DNA of 64,000 bases from Pontibacter burrus (GTDB lineage Bacteria; Bacteroidota; Bacteroidia; Cytophagales; Hymenobacteraceae), in the NCBI RefSeq assembly GCF_010686685.1, contig NZ_JAAGWD010000001.1, positions 930,001 through 994,000 on the forward strand, given 5' to 3'. Position numbers and translations under genes: made by a program. The notes beneath the pieces are model-generated. The model did no database searches. It had not been told where the DNA came from and worked only from the letters and a program-made list of their open reading frames with translations. Of this stretch, positions 51,571 through 60,833 are shown in pieces (within the stretch, counting starts at the first letter, position 1; every line of letters starts with the position of its first letter).

Positions 51571-53535
51571 ATGCAAGAGATTGTAATGCCCTTCAATAAC
51601 CAGGCGATGGCACTGCTCTGTTTGCTCATACCGCTGCTGCCCCTGATTGGCTTTATTGTGAATGGGCTTGGCAACCGCAAACTGGCAAAGGGTATGGTAA
51701 GTTTGATAGGCTGCGGCACTGTGCTGGCATCCTTCCTTATCTCGATTTACCTTTTTGTTGATTTTACTGCAAATGGCAGCCGTCCGTACACCGTTGATTT
51801 CTACAACTGGATCTCGGTAGGTGAAATGCAGATCGGTTTCGCGTTCCTGATTGACCAGCTGACCCTGCTGATGATGCTGATGGTAACGGGTATCGGTTTC
51901 TTTATTCACCTGTACTCGGCCGGTTACATGAGCCACGACGAGAACTTTGGTAAGTTCTTCGCCTTCATTAACCTGTTCATGTTCTCGATGCTGATACTGG
52001 TAATGGGCTCCAACTACGTAATGATGTTTGTGGGCTGGGAAGGTGTTGGTCTGTGCTCGTACCTGCTAATCGGCTTCTGGAACAAGAATACAAACTATAA
52101 TAACGCCGCCAAGAAAGCCTTCGTAATGAACCGTATCGGTGACCTGGGCTTCCTGCTGGCTATTTTCCTGATCTTTATCACGTTCGGTTCGGTTAGCTAT
52201 CCGCAGGTTTTCACAGAGGCGGCGCGCTACACCGGTGGCATCGACTCTACGGTAATGATCACGATTACCATGTTGCTGTTTATCGGTGCGATGGGTAAGA
52301 GTGCGCAGGTGCCATTGTTTACCTGGTTACCGGATGCGATGGCGGGTCCTACGCCTGTTTCGGCGCTGATACACGCGGCTACCATGGTTACGGCTGGTAT
52401 TTACATGGTGCTTCGCTCGAACGTGCTGTATGTACTGGCCCCGACTACACTTGAGTTTATTGCTATAGTTGGTATCGTTACGGCACTGCTGGCTGCAACT
52501 ATAGGCTTAGCACAGAATGATATTAAAAAGGTACTGGCTTACTCTACTGTTTCGCAGCTGGGTTACATGTTCCTGGCACTGGGCGTAATGGCGTTTTCTT
52601 CGTCTATCTTCCACGTTCTGACGCACGCATTCTTCAAAGCGCTTCTGTTCCTGGGTGCTGGTTCTGTTATACATGCCATGAGCAACGAGCAGGATATCCG
52701 TAACATGGGTGGTTTGCGCAAGTACCTGCCGATAACATTTATCACCTTCCTGATTGGTACACTGGCTATTGCTGGTATTCCGCCATTTGCCGGTTTCTTC
52801 TCTAAAGATGAGTTACTGGCGCACGTGTGGCAGCACAGCAAGCTGCTGTGGGGACTGGGCGTTCTGGTGTCGTTCATGACATCTTTTTACATGTTCCGCC
52901 TGGTGTTCCTGACCTTCTATGGTACTTTCCGTGGCACCGAAGCGCAGAAATCTCACCTGCACGAATCTCCAATGTCGATGACGTTACCGCTGATTGTGCT
53001 GGCAGTACTTTCTACAATTGGTGGTTTCCTGGGTATGCCTCCGGTATTTGGCGAGAACCTGCACGTGTTGCAGAATTACCTGGCACCTATCTATAGTTTT
53101 GCTAGCCTGGCTAACCCTGCCGCTGTAGCACCAATGCACCTGGATCATGCTACTGAGTGGATCCTGATGGGCGTATCTGTTGCAGTTGCCCTGGTAGCTG
53201 CTGGTATTGCCTATACCATGTATGTAAGCAAGAAACAAGTGCCTGCTGCCGAAGGCGAGCGCCTGGCGCCGGTTCACAACCTGGTTTACAACAAGTATTA
53301 CATCGACGAACTATACAATGCGATCATTGTGCGCCCGGTTATGTGGCTGTCATCTGTATTCCACAAAGTGTTTGATGTGGTGATAGTAGATGGTATAGTG
53401 AATGGTGTTGCCAAGTTTGTCATGCTGAGCAGCCGCACGCTTCGTTTCGCGCAGAGCGGTGTTATCGGGTTTTATATTCTGGTAATGGTGCTTAGCATCG
53501 CGCTCATTCTGTTTTTAAATTTCTTTATCGGATAA
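51571..53535 (+). CDS. nuoL: NADH-quinone oxidoreductase subunit L
   Basis: This 654-aa antiporter-like membrane subunit is the distal proton pump and has the long lateral helix. Marks: FVGWEGVGLCSYLLIGFW (about 152-169, with the key Glu), GAMGKSAQVPLFTWLPDAMAGPTPVSALIHAATMV (about 238-272, key Lys and His) and DIKKVLAYSTVSQLGYMF. CTATAG is in frame at about 52461 (AIVG) and 52497 (ATIG). Met at the sixth codon is another possible start. Confidence 0.97.
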   Translation: MQEIVMPFNNQAMALLCLLIPLLPLIGFIVNGLGNRKLAKGMVSLIGCGTVLASFLISIYLFVDFTANGSRPYTVDFYNWISVGEMQIGFAFLIDQLTLLMMLMVTGIGFFIHLYSAGYMSHDENFGKFFAFINLFMFSMLILVMGSNYVMMFVGWEGVGLCSYLLIGFWNKNTNYNNAAKKAFVMNRIGDLGFLLAIFLIFITFGSVSYPQVFTEAARYTGGIDSTVMITITMLLFIGAMGKSAQVPLFTWLPDAMAGPTPVSALIHAATMVTAGIYMVLRSNVLYVLAPTTLEFIAIVGIVTALLAATIGLAQNDIKKVLAYSTVSQLGYMFLALGVMAFSSSIFHVLTHAFFKALLFLGAGSVIHAMSNEQDIRNMGGLRKYLPITFITFLIGTLAIAGIPPFAGFFSKDELLAHVWQHSKLLWGLGVLVSFMTSFYMFRLVFLTFYGTFRGTEAQKSHLHESPMSMTLPLIVLAVLSTIGGFLGMPPVFGENLHVLQNYLAPIYSFASLANPAAVAPMHLDHATEWILMGVSVAVALVAAGIAYTMYVSKKQVPAAEGERLAPVHNLVYNKYYIDELYNAIIVRPVMWLSSVFHKVFDVVIVDGIVNGVAKFVMLSSRTLRFAQSGVIGFYILVMVLSIALILFLNFFIG

Positions 53536-53547
53536 GGTTCTTAGAAG

Positions 53548-55011
53548 ATGATAACAGCTCTTTTACTTTTCTGGCCTGCCTTAGCTGCACTGTTGGTGCT
53601 GCTGATTAAAGGACAAGGTGCCAAGAAAGTGGCTTTTGTGGCAGCGCTCATAGAGTTTGCCATTGCACTGGTTGCAACGTTAGGTTTTGATTCGGCAAGT
53701 GGTTCAACGCAATACGAACTTAACACGCCATGGGTAGCAAGTGCCGGTATCGGTTTCCATATTGGTATGGATGGTATCAGCTTGCTGATGGTATTGTTAA
53801 CGACATTCCTGGTTCCGCTTATAATCCTGTCTGCCTTTAAACACGACTATAAGAACCCGAACACGTTTTATGCACTTATCCTTTTCATGCAAACCGGCCT
53901 TATTGGTGTGTTTGTAGCACTGGATGCATTCCTGTTCTACTTCTTCTGGGAGGTAGCGCTTATCCCGATCTACTTTATCGCAGCTATCTGGGGTGGTGCA
54001 AACCGCATTCGTGTTACCATTAAGTTCTTTGTGTATACCATTTTCGGCTCGCTGTTTATGCTGGCTGCATTTGTATACTTGTACTTCCAGACGGGTGCAA
54101 CACAGTTGGCGGCACATTCTTCAGATGTACAAGCTTTTTACCAGCTGGCCCTGAGCTCCGATACACAGAGCTGGATCTTCTGGTTCCTGTTTATTGCTTT
54201 CGCTATTAAAATGCCGGTGTTCCCGTTCCATACCTGGCAGCCCGATACTTATACAGAGTCGCCTACACAGGCTACCATGCTGCTTTCCGGTATCATGCTG
54301 AAAATGGGTATCTATGGCGTGCTGCGCTGGTTGCTACCAGTAGTGCCGCTGGGCGTAAGCCAGTGGGATGAGCTGGTGCTGATTCTTTCTATTATCGGTA
54401 TTATCTACGGATCAATAATCGCTATTCGTCAGCACGACCTGAAGCGCCTAGTTGCTTACTCATCTATTGCGCACGTGGGCCTTATTTCAGCTGGTATCTT
54501 TACCCTGAACGAACAAGGCTTGCAGGGTGGTGTTATCCAGATGCTGAGCCACGGTATCAACGTAGTTGGTCTGTTCTTTATCATCGACATCATCTTCAGC
54601 CGCACCAACACCCGCGAGATAACAAGCCTGGGCGGTATAACACAGAATGCCAAAGTGCTTTCGATCTTCTTCATGATCCTGATGATGGGCTCTATCGCGC
54701 TGCCGCTTACAAACGGTTTTATCGGGGAGTTCCTGTTACTGATGGGGGTGTATAAGTACAATGCCTGGTTTGGTGCAGTTGCCGGTTTAACGATTATACT
54801 AGCTGCAGTGTATATGCTGCGCATGTTCCAGGGTGTGATGTTCGGAACGAAGTCTGAGCATACAAACGCCTTTACAGATCTTACGCTGAACGAAAAAGCA
54901 GTGCTGATTCCGCTCATCATTATGGTATTCTGGATAGGTTTGTTCCCGAACACCTTCCTGAGCATATCGGAACCAGCAGTTGGTAACCTGCTCAGCATTA
55001 TAAACCGCTAA
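53548..55011 (+). CDS. nuoM: NADH-quinone oxidoreductase subunit M
   Basis: This 487-aa antiporter-like membrane subunit is a proton pump. Marks: FFWEVALIPIYFIAAIWGG (key Glu, about 131-149), KMPVFPFHTWQPDTYTESPTQATMLLSGIMLKMG (key Lys residues, about 223-256) and DLKRLVAYSSIAHVGL. It starts 12 bases after nuoL and is followed closely by nuoN, so nuoK-N form one transcription unit. Confidence 0.97.
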   Translation: MITALLLFWPALAALLVLLIKGQGAKKVAFVAALIEFAIALVATLGFDSASGSTQYELNTPWVASAGIGFHIGMDGISLLMVLLTTFLVPLIILSAFKHDYKNPNTFYALILFMQTGLIGVFVALDAFLFYFFWEVALIPIYFIAAIWGGANRIRVTIKFFVYTIFGSLFMLAAFVYLYFQTGATQLAAHSSDVQAFYQLALSSDTQSWIFWFLFIAFAIKMPVFPFHTWQPDTYTESPTQATMLLSGIMLKMGIYGVLRWLLPVVPLGVSQWDELVLILSIIGIIYGSIIAIRQHDLKRLVAYSSIAHVGLISAGIFTLNEQGLQGGVIQMLSHGINVVGLFFIIDIIFSRTNTREITSLGGITQNAKVLSIFFMILMMGSIALPLTNGFIGEFLLLMGVYKYNAWFGAVAGLTIILAAVYMLRMFQGVMFGTKSEHTNAFTDLTLNEKAVLIPLIIMVFWIGLFPNTFLSISEPAVGNLLSIINR

Positions 55012-55047
55012 GCGGAATTTAACAGAAATAACAGGAAATACGACGAC

Positions 55048-56433
55048 ATGACCTCGATCATACTTCTTTCAGTTTTAGGCATCATTAACCTGTTTCTAGG
55101 TTTCCTGAAGTCTAAGAGAATATTGCTGCCGCTGGTAATGCTGTTCCTGGCAGTAGTGTTTGGTGTAAACCTGCTGGACTGGAACAACACCCAGACCTAC
55201 TTTAGCAACATGCTCACCATCGATAACTATGCGGTGGCTTTTACGGGCATCATGACCTTAACAACCCTGCTGATACTGCCGTTTTCGCAGAACTACATTG
55301 ATGCGGAAGACGAGAACCTGGCCGAATATTATTCTATCCTGCTGTTTTCGCTGGTAGGTGCTATCATGATGGTGGCTTTCGAGAACATGATCATGCTGTT
55401 TATCGGGGTAGAGATTGTTTCGATTGCGATGTACGTACTGGCAGGTAGCAACAAGCACAGCCTGCGTTCAAACGAAGCTGCCCTAAAGTACTTCCTGATG
55501 GGGTCGTTCTTTACAGGTGTGATGCTTTTCGGTATCGTGCTGCTCTATGGCGCTACCGGCACTTTTGATATTACTGAGATAGGTGCTGCACAGGTTGGCG
55601 CTGATGGAACTACCAATACCATGTTTGTAATGGGCCTGCTCATCACAATCATTGGTATCTCGTTTAAGATTTCAGCTGCACCGTTCCATTTCTGGGCTCC
55701 CGACGTGTATGAGGGTACACCAACACTGTTTACAACGTTTATGGCCACAGTGGTTAAAACTGCTGGTGTGGCAGCTTTCTATAAACTAATGGCAGGTGCT
55801 TTTGATGCTTCGCTTGCAAGCTGGTTCCCGACTATGATTGCCATTACAGTATTAACGCTGGTAGTCGGTAACATTGGGGCTGTTATGCAGCCAAGTGTTA
55901 AGCGTATGCTGGCATACTCTTCTATTTCGCATGCCGGCTACCTGCTGATGACGCTGGTTTCTTTCAACGACTTTTCTGAGAATGCACTGTTCTTCTACTC
56001 ATTGTCGTATGCGCTAGCATCGGTTGCATCGTTTGGTGTGCTGAAACTGGTAGAAGAGGAGCGTGGCGGAAACCATTCGTTTGCGGCTTTCAATGGCCTG
56101 GGTAAAACAAACCCGCTGCTGGCTTTTGTAATGACTGTTTCGATGCTGTCGCTGGGTGGTATCCCGCTTACGGCAGGTTTCTTCGGTAAATTCTTCGTGT
56201 TCTCATCTGTTATCGCTGCTGGAAACCTGGTGTGGCTGGTAGCGCTGGCAGTTGTACTAGCTGCTATAGGTATCTACTACTACTTTAAGGTGGTAATTGC
56301 CATGTATCTGCAGCCTGCAGGCGAGAATACCAAAGTATCGGCAAGTGGTTTTGCAATTGCAGTATTGGTTATCTGTACTGTACTTACCATTCTGTTTGGT
56401 CTTGCTCCAGGGTTGGTAAGCCACATGCTTTAA
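55048..56433 (+). CDS. nuoN: NADH-quinone oxidoreductase subunit N
   Basis: This 461-aa antiporter-like membrane subunit is a proton pump. Marks: MMLFIGVEIVSIAMYVLAG-type segment (about 109-131, key Glu), KISAAPFHFWAPDVYEGTPT (about 208-227, key Lys) and SVKRMLAYSSISHAGYLLM. It is the last gene of the nuo locus and ends at an intrinsic terminator. Confidence 0.96.
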   Translation: MTSIILLSVLGIINLFLGFLKSKRILLPLVMLFLAVVFGVNLLDWNNTQTYFSNMLTIDNYAVAFTGIMTLTTLLILPFSQNYIDAEDENLAEYYSILLFSLVGAIMMVAFENMIMLFIGVEIVSIAMYVLAGSNKHSLRSNEAALKYFLMGSFFTGVMLFGIVLLYGATGTFDITEIGAAQVGADGTTNTMFVMGLLITIIGISFKISAAPFHFWAPDVYEGTPTLFTTFMATVVKTAGVAAFYKLMAGAFDASLASWFPTMIAITVLTLVVGNIGAVMQPSVKRMLAYSSISHAGYLLMTLVSFNDFSENALFFYSLSYALASVASFGVLKLVEEERGGNHSFAAFNGLGKTNPLLAFVMTVSMLSLGGIPLTAGFFGKFFVFSSVIAAGNLVWLVALAVVLAAIGIYYYFKVVIAMYLQPAGENTKVSASGFAIAVLVICTVLTILFGLAPGLVSHML

Positions 56434-56454
56434 GAAAAAAAAATTAAACTATAG

Positions 56455-56486
56455 AAAGGCTGCTCCGAAACGAGCGGCCTTTTTTG
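56455..56486 (+). terminator. Intrinsic terminator after nuoN
   Basis: AAAGGCTGCTC (56455-56465) pairs with GAGCGGCCTTT (56472-56482), with one G-T wobble, followed by a T run. A CTATAG motif abuts the left arm. Confidence 0.85.
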
Positions 56487-56686
56487 TTAGAGCTATAGTT
56501 AAACTGCAGCATATGATGTACTTAAATGTTGCACTGTTTATGTAAACTCACTATACTTATGGCTGACTTATAGTTGCCATAGTTTACCTGCTAATAATGT
56601 TTTTAAAAAGCTGAGCTGAAACAAAAATTGCACTGTTGCACGTATTAAGTGCTTGCTGTTTTATACAGAAATAAAATTTTAGAATT

Positions 56687-57106
56687 ATGAAAAGAACTAA
56701 GAAAACATACTTATCGCTTCTAGTGGCTGGTGCATTAAGTTTTTCCTTTGCTGCTGAAGCCGCAAACTATAGCGCTATAGTTCAGGGCAATGGTACCACA
56801 CAAACCCAACAGGGCAACCAGGGTGTGCCAGCTATGGAAAAGGAATTACTGGGGCCTCATGCTGATATTAACAAGATTCCGGCTGCTAACCTGCGTCAGG
56901 CATATATTCTGTTGCTGGAAGGCGTGCGCGAGAAGGGCGATACCTGGACAGATGATGAATGGAATAAAGCCCAGGCGATTATGAAGAAGCTGGATGCCCG
57001 TCGTAAAGTAGTTGAAAAAGATCTGACTACTGACGATAAAGCTAAGATCAAGTTGTTGCATGCAGAGCTTCGTGCCCTTGAAACTAAAAAGGACATAAAG
57101 GACTAA
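56687..57106 (+). CDS. Exported small hypothetical protein
   Basis: The 139-aa product has a basic N-terminus and a signal peptide (MKRTKKTYLSLL to AEAA). A short Gln/Thr-rich stretch is followed by an alpha-helical, highly charged C-terminal half (about 75-139; DDEWNKAQAIMKKLDARRK, LLHAELRALETKKDIKD). I do not recognise a family. CTATAG occurs twice in quick succession near codon 26 (ANYSAIVQ). A shared bidirectional terminator separates it from yjjG. Confidence 0.65.
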   Translation: MKRTKKTYLSLLVAGALSFSFAAEAANYSAIVQGNGTTQTQQGNQGVPAMEKELLGPHADINKIPAANLRQAYILLLEGVREKGDTWTDDEWNKAQAIMKKLDARRKVVEKDLTTDDKAKIKLLHAELRALETKKDIKD

Positions 57107-57115
57107 CCTTACTAA

Positions 57116-57162
57116 CTATAAACTATAAAGCCCGGCTAATTGCCGGGCTTTATAGTTTATAG
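57116..57162. terminator. 21-bp bidirectional terminator between the exported protein gene and yjjG
   Basis: A perfect 21-bp stem (57116-57136 with 57142-57162) has a 5-nt TAATT loop. The GC core is AAAGCCCGGC. The yjjG stop codon (57157-57159) lies inside the right arm. Confidence 0.85.
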
Positions 57163-57858
57163 AATAGCCTGTAATTCGCTCAGGCAGTGTATTTCAAAAG
57201 TCGGCTTTGGCCTGAGTTTTCTGGTGCTCTTTTCCGGATTAAAATAAACCTGGTCTATACCTGCGGCACGTGCTCCATCAATATCGCATTCCAGATTATC
57301 CCCGATCATCAAACAATCTTCCGGCTTTACATTTATGCGCTTCAGTGCGTGCTCAAACATGCGCTTATCAGGTTTCTTATAGCCGCAGCACTCCGATGTT
57401 ACTACCTCTTTAAAATAGCCATGCAAGTTGGATGCGGTCATTTTTATTGCCTGTATCTCTTTAAAGCCATTGGTGATTATGTGCAAACCATACTTAGGCT
57501 GCAGATAGCTCAGTACTTCGTGTGTATAGGGGAAAACGGCCGTTTTGGTTGGGCAAAGTGTGGTGTAGTCTTCCGAAATGCCCTGCGGTACTTCTTCAGG
57601 TTTCAAACCAAGGCCTGTTAGCGTACGGACGAAGCGCTGCTCGCGGAGTTCCTGCTGGTTTATTTTGCCTTTGTTATACAGGTCCCAGAGCAGGTGGTTT
57701 ACGAATTTATATTTTCTGTAAAACGAATCGCAATCAAACTTTTTGAAGTCGGCCAGGTTGTAACTATGGAAAAGGGTAAAGAGCGTTTCTTCGGAATTCT
57801 TCTCAAAATCCCATAGTGTGTGGTCCAGGTCGAAGAGCAGATGTTTATATGTTCTCAT
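57157..57858 (-). CDS. yjjG: YjjG-type HAD nucleotidase
   Basis: This 233-aa HAD-family phosphatase has motif I FDLDHTLWDF, motif II ITNGF, a Lys in CGYKKPDKRMF and the acidic motif GDNLECDIDGA. YjjG-type enzymes dephosphorylate non-canonical pyrimidine nucleotides and protect the nucleotide pool. The open frame reaches 58032, but Met at 57858 (MRTYKHLLFDLDHT) places motif I in its usual position. An ArsR-type regulator lies upstream on the same strand, with a 130-base gap. Confidence 0.9.
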   Translation of the reverse strand: MRTYKHLLFDLDHTLWDFEKNSEETLFTLFHSYNLADFKKFDCDSFYRKYKFVNHLLWDLYNKGKINQQELREQRFVRTLTGLGLKPEEVPQGISEDYTTLCPTKTAVFPYTHEVLSYLQPKYGLHIITNGFKEIQAIKMTASNLHGYFKEVVTSECCGYKKPDKRMFEHALKRINVKPEDCLMIGDNLECDIDGARAAGIDQVYFNPEKSTRKLRPKPTFEIHCLSELQAIL

Positions 57859-57988
57859 ATGTGATTTTCGTGAGGGTTTAATTAAAACGGGCAGCTGGCC
57901 TGTATGTTTAAAAATTGTATCGTTTTTGTGGGTTTTATTAGCTGGCAACAATAATGTCGGGTCTGCAGAGTTATAGTGCAGGGCTGAT

Positions 57989-58375
57989 CTAAAAGTTTGT
58001 CCAGTGGCGGTTGTGGAGCTTATTAACTGCAAGCTCGCGGTTAGAATACAGGATCTGGTACGTTTCCTGGTCTTTAAGTAAGGTGCTGTCGCGTTCCAGG
58101 TAAGTAAAGATCTGGTTCAGCATATCGGCAGCTTCGTCTTTAAGTGAGTAATAAACCCATTGGTCTAGTTTACGGGGAGCTACAAGGCCGGCATTGCGCA
58201 GGTAAGCCAGGTGCCTGGAGGTCTTGGTCTGAGTGTAATCCAAGACCTGTTCCAGGTCTGAAATGCACATTTCCTTGTTGCGCAGAATCAGGTGCAGGAT
58301 ACGCACCCGCGACTCATCGGCCAGTGCCTTAAATATCTGTTCGCCAAAAGCTAAACTAAAATGTTTTAACCGCAT
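57989..58375 (-). CDS. ArsR-family transcriptional regulator
   Basis: This 128-aa winged-helix protein shows ALADESRVRILHLILRN, CISDLEQVLDYTQTKTSRHLAYLRNAGLV (recognition helix) and the wing KLDQWVYYSL. The typical ArsR metal-binding CVCD pair is not present; a single Cys in MCIS is the only one near the expected place, so the effector is unclear. Met at 58375 (MRLKHFSLAFGEQ) fits better than the upstream Met. It lies before yjjG on the same strand and faces the divergent carboxypeptidase-like-domain gene, either of which it might control. Confidence 0.88.
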   Translation of the reverse strand: MRLKHFSLAFGEQIFKALADESRVRILHLILRNKEMCISDLEQVLDYTQTKTSRHLAYLRNAGLVAPRKLDQWVYYSLKDEAADMLNQIFTYLERDSTLLKDQETYQILYSNRELAVNKLHNRHWTNF

Positions 58376-58449
58376 GATTCTGTTTCCAACGCAAACAAAA
58401 ATAGCCAAAAGCTGCTATAATAAAATAATAAACCCTATAATTGTACTAC

Positions 58450-59106
58450 ATGAAGTCGATATTTAGTCACGTGAAGTTGTACAAAATAGTAGCTGCCACT
58501 ATCCTTGTTTTAGTGGCTTTTGCCGCTATGCCGGAACAGGCAAAAGCGCAGGGCGGTAAGCGGGTAGTACAGTTGTCGGGGTTTGTAACTATAGGCGATA
58601 GCCTGTATGGCGTAAGCAGTGTAAGTGTGTATGTGCCTGGTACAAACCGTGGTGTACAAACCAACCAATATGGCTTTTTCTCGCTACCGGTACTCACCGG
58701 CGATACAGTTATTTTCAGCGCCCTGGGTTATAAAAGGGAAACGCTGGTAATCCCCAAAACCTACCCTTCTGACAGTTACTCCATCATTATGCAAATGCAG
58801 GAGGCGGCAATAGAGCTATCGGAGGTGAAAGTAATACCATGGGCCACAGAACGTGATTTTAAGGAAGCAGTATTAGCCCTGAAACTGCCCGACGAGGGAC
58901 GTACTGCGGCCAACCGGAACCTGGACCCCGAACGTTTGCGTGAGCTGTTTGAAGTTGTGCCGATGGATGGAAATGCCAACTCGAGGGTGTTTAACCAACA
59001 GCAGCGCATACAGCAGCAAAACCGCCACATGATACCAACTATAAGCCCGTTTGCGGTGCTTAAGCTGTTGGATATGTTAAAGAATGGTGAATTTAAAAAG
59101 CAATAG
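58450..59106 (+). CDS. Exported protein with carboxypeptidase-like regulatory domain
   Basis: The 218-aa protein has a signal peptide (to AKAQ). A CarboxypepD_reg-like beta-sandwich follows (about 40-130; QLSGFVTIGDSLYGVSSVSVYVPGTNRG, NQYGFFSLPVLTGD, FSALGYKRETLVI), ending in a hydrophilic Gln/Asn-rich region. Such domains are common in surface proteins and TonB-linked receptors of Bacteroidota. The frame opens at a TTG (58441), but ATG 58450 is the better start. It is divergent from the ArsR gene. Confidence 0.8.
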   Translation: MKSIFSHVKLYKIVAATILVLVAFAAMPEQAKAQGGKRVVQLSGFVTIGDSLYGVSSVSVYVPGTNRGVQTNQYGFFSLPVLTGDTVIFSALGYKRETLVIPKTYPSDSYSIIMQMQEAAIELSEVKVIPWATERDFKEAVLALKLPDEGRTAANRNLDPERLRELFEVVPMDGNANSRVFNQQQRIQQQNRHMIPTISPFAVLKLLDMLKNGEFKKQ

Positions 59107-59307
59107 ATATGCAGTGTTGTATGTTGCTCTTTGCTTGTTGTTGTAGCTATGTTGCTAACCAGTTTATAGTTATCTAGAAACTGCCCGAAGCAGTAATTGG
59201 TAACTATGCACCATTCGATCCGTTATTTGGCAATGTAGCTGTTTTTAGATGCTACATCTGCAGCCAGCCCTTTAAGGGGGTGCTGCCTAAGCTAAATAAA
59301 TGATCAT

Positions 59308-60654
59308 ATGCTTCCAGTAACAAACCTCGCATTAAATATACCCGAAACACAGAAGCCACGTGTTGTTATAATAGGTGGTGGATTTGGCGGAATTAACCTT
59401 GCCAAAAAACTACGCGGAAAAAATTTCCAGGTCGTGATGTTCGATAAGCAGAACTACCATGGATTCTGGCCGCTGCTTTACCAGGTTGCCACTGCCGGCC
59501 TTGAGCCTGATGCCATTGCGGAACCGCTCCGTAAATTATTTGGTGGGGATACCTATAAGGATTTCTATTTCCGGTTGGTTAAGGTTACCTCAGTAAACCC
59601 CGAAACCAAAACTGTTACCACACTTATTGGCGATATCTCTTATGATTACCTGGTTATTGCGACCGGTACCAAAACCAACTATTTCGGTAATGAGCAGGTG
59701 AAGAAGTTCTCCTTCCCGCTCAAAAAAATTCCGGATGCCCTGAACCTTCGCAGCCAGATGCTTCAATGTTTTGAGCAGGCTAGTATGACACCGGACCCTG
59801 AAATGCAGCAAAGCCTGATGAACTTTGTGGTAGTAGGGGGCGGACCAACCGGTGTGGAGCTGGCTGGTGCCCTGGCCGAAATGAAGCGCCACGTACTACC
59901 CGCCGACTACCCGGGCGTAGACATCAGCAAAATGAATATTTACCTGGTAGAGGGAATGAACCGCTTGTTGCCGCCCATGTCTGAAAAGTCAAGCGAGAAG
60001 ACCTATAAATACCTGAAAGAGCTAGGCGTTAACATTATTCTGGGCACGCTGGTAGAGTCTTACGATGGAGAGTGGGCTGTGCTGAAGAACGATAAACGCA
60101 TACATACCAACACGCTTATCTGGGCTGCCGGGGTAGCCGGAGCACTGGTAGATGGTTTACCTCCTGAAACTATAGAACGTGGTCGGATACTGGTAAATGA
60201 GTTCAACCAAGTGCTGGGGTATCCTGATATTTTTGCGATCGGGGATATTGCCATGATGAAAACCGAAGAATGGCCAAAAGGACACCCAGGGGTAGCGCAG
60301 CCTGCTATACAGCAGGGTAGCCTGCTAGGCAAGAACCTGGTGCGCCTGCAGGAAAATAAGCCGCTCGAGAAGTTTAAATACACGGATAAAGGTTCGCTGG
60401 CGATTATAGGCCGTAACAGAGCCGTTGCCGACTTGCCGGGTAAAATGCATTTTGGTGGTTTTATAGCATGGGCCATCTGGCTGTTTGTGCACGTAATGGC
60501 GCTGGTTGGTTTCCGCAACAAACTGGTGGTACTTAGCAACTGGGTATACAAATTCTTTACCTACGAGAACGGGACCCGCCTTATTATCCGGCCATTTGTT
60601 CGGAAAGGAGACAAGATCAAACAACGGTTCTTCGACCGGTTCGATGCAGAATAA
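59308..60654 (+). CDS. ndh: Type II NADH dehydrogenase (NDH-2)
   Basis: This 448-aa flavoprotein oxidises NADH and reduces quinone without proton pumping. Two Rossmann dinucleotide motifs are visible: VVIIGGGFGGINLAKKL (about 19-35, FAD) and FVVVGGGPTGVELAGAL (about 173-189, NADH). Other marks are FAIGDIA, the quinone-site HPGVAQPAIQQG and a C-terminal membrane-associated helix (about 390-410). With nuoA-N in the same window the cell has both proton-pumping and non-pumping NADH entry. A strong terminator follows. Confidence 0.92.
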   Translation: MLPVTNLALNIPETQKPRVVIIGGGFGGINLAKKLRGKNFQVVMFDKQNYHGFWPLLYQVATAGLEPDAIAEPLRKLFGGDTYKDFYFRLVKVTSVNPETKTVTTLIGDISYDYLVIATGTKTNYFGNEQVKKFSFPLKKIPDALNLRSQMLQCFEQASMTPDPEMQQSLMNFVVVGGGPTGVELAGALAEMKRHVLPADYPGVDISKMNIYLVEGMNRLLPPMSEKSSEKTYKYLKELGVNIILGTLVESYDGEWAVLKNDKRIHTNTLIWAAGVAGALVDGLPPETIERGRILVNEFNQVLGYPDIFAIGDIAMMKTEEWPKGHPGVAQPAIQQGSLLGKNLVRLQENKPLEKFKYTDKGSLAIIGRNRAVADLPGKMHFGGFIAWAIWLFVHVMALVGFRNKLVVLSNWVYKFFTYENGTRLIIRPFVRKGDKIKQRFFDRFDAE

Positions 60655-60692
60655 ACAAAAAGAGCAGCCTTTGAGAGCTGCTCTTTTTGTTT
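60653..60692 (+). terminator. Intrinsic terminator after ndh
   Basis: AAACAAAAAGAGCAGC (60653-60668) pairs perfectly with GCTGCTCTTTTTGTTT (60677-60692), a 16-bp stem; the left arm overlaps the ndh stop codon. Confidence 0.88.
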
Positions 60693-60833
60693 CTATAGTT
60701 CTGAAGGTCTCAGAAAATGACTGCTGCAACTATAGCACTATAGTTCTGCCTAAGAAAATAAAACTATCTTATAGTTGAATGGTTATAATTACGGAACTAT
60801 AGGTTAGCTATTATGTGTAAACTATAGTTTATT

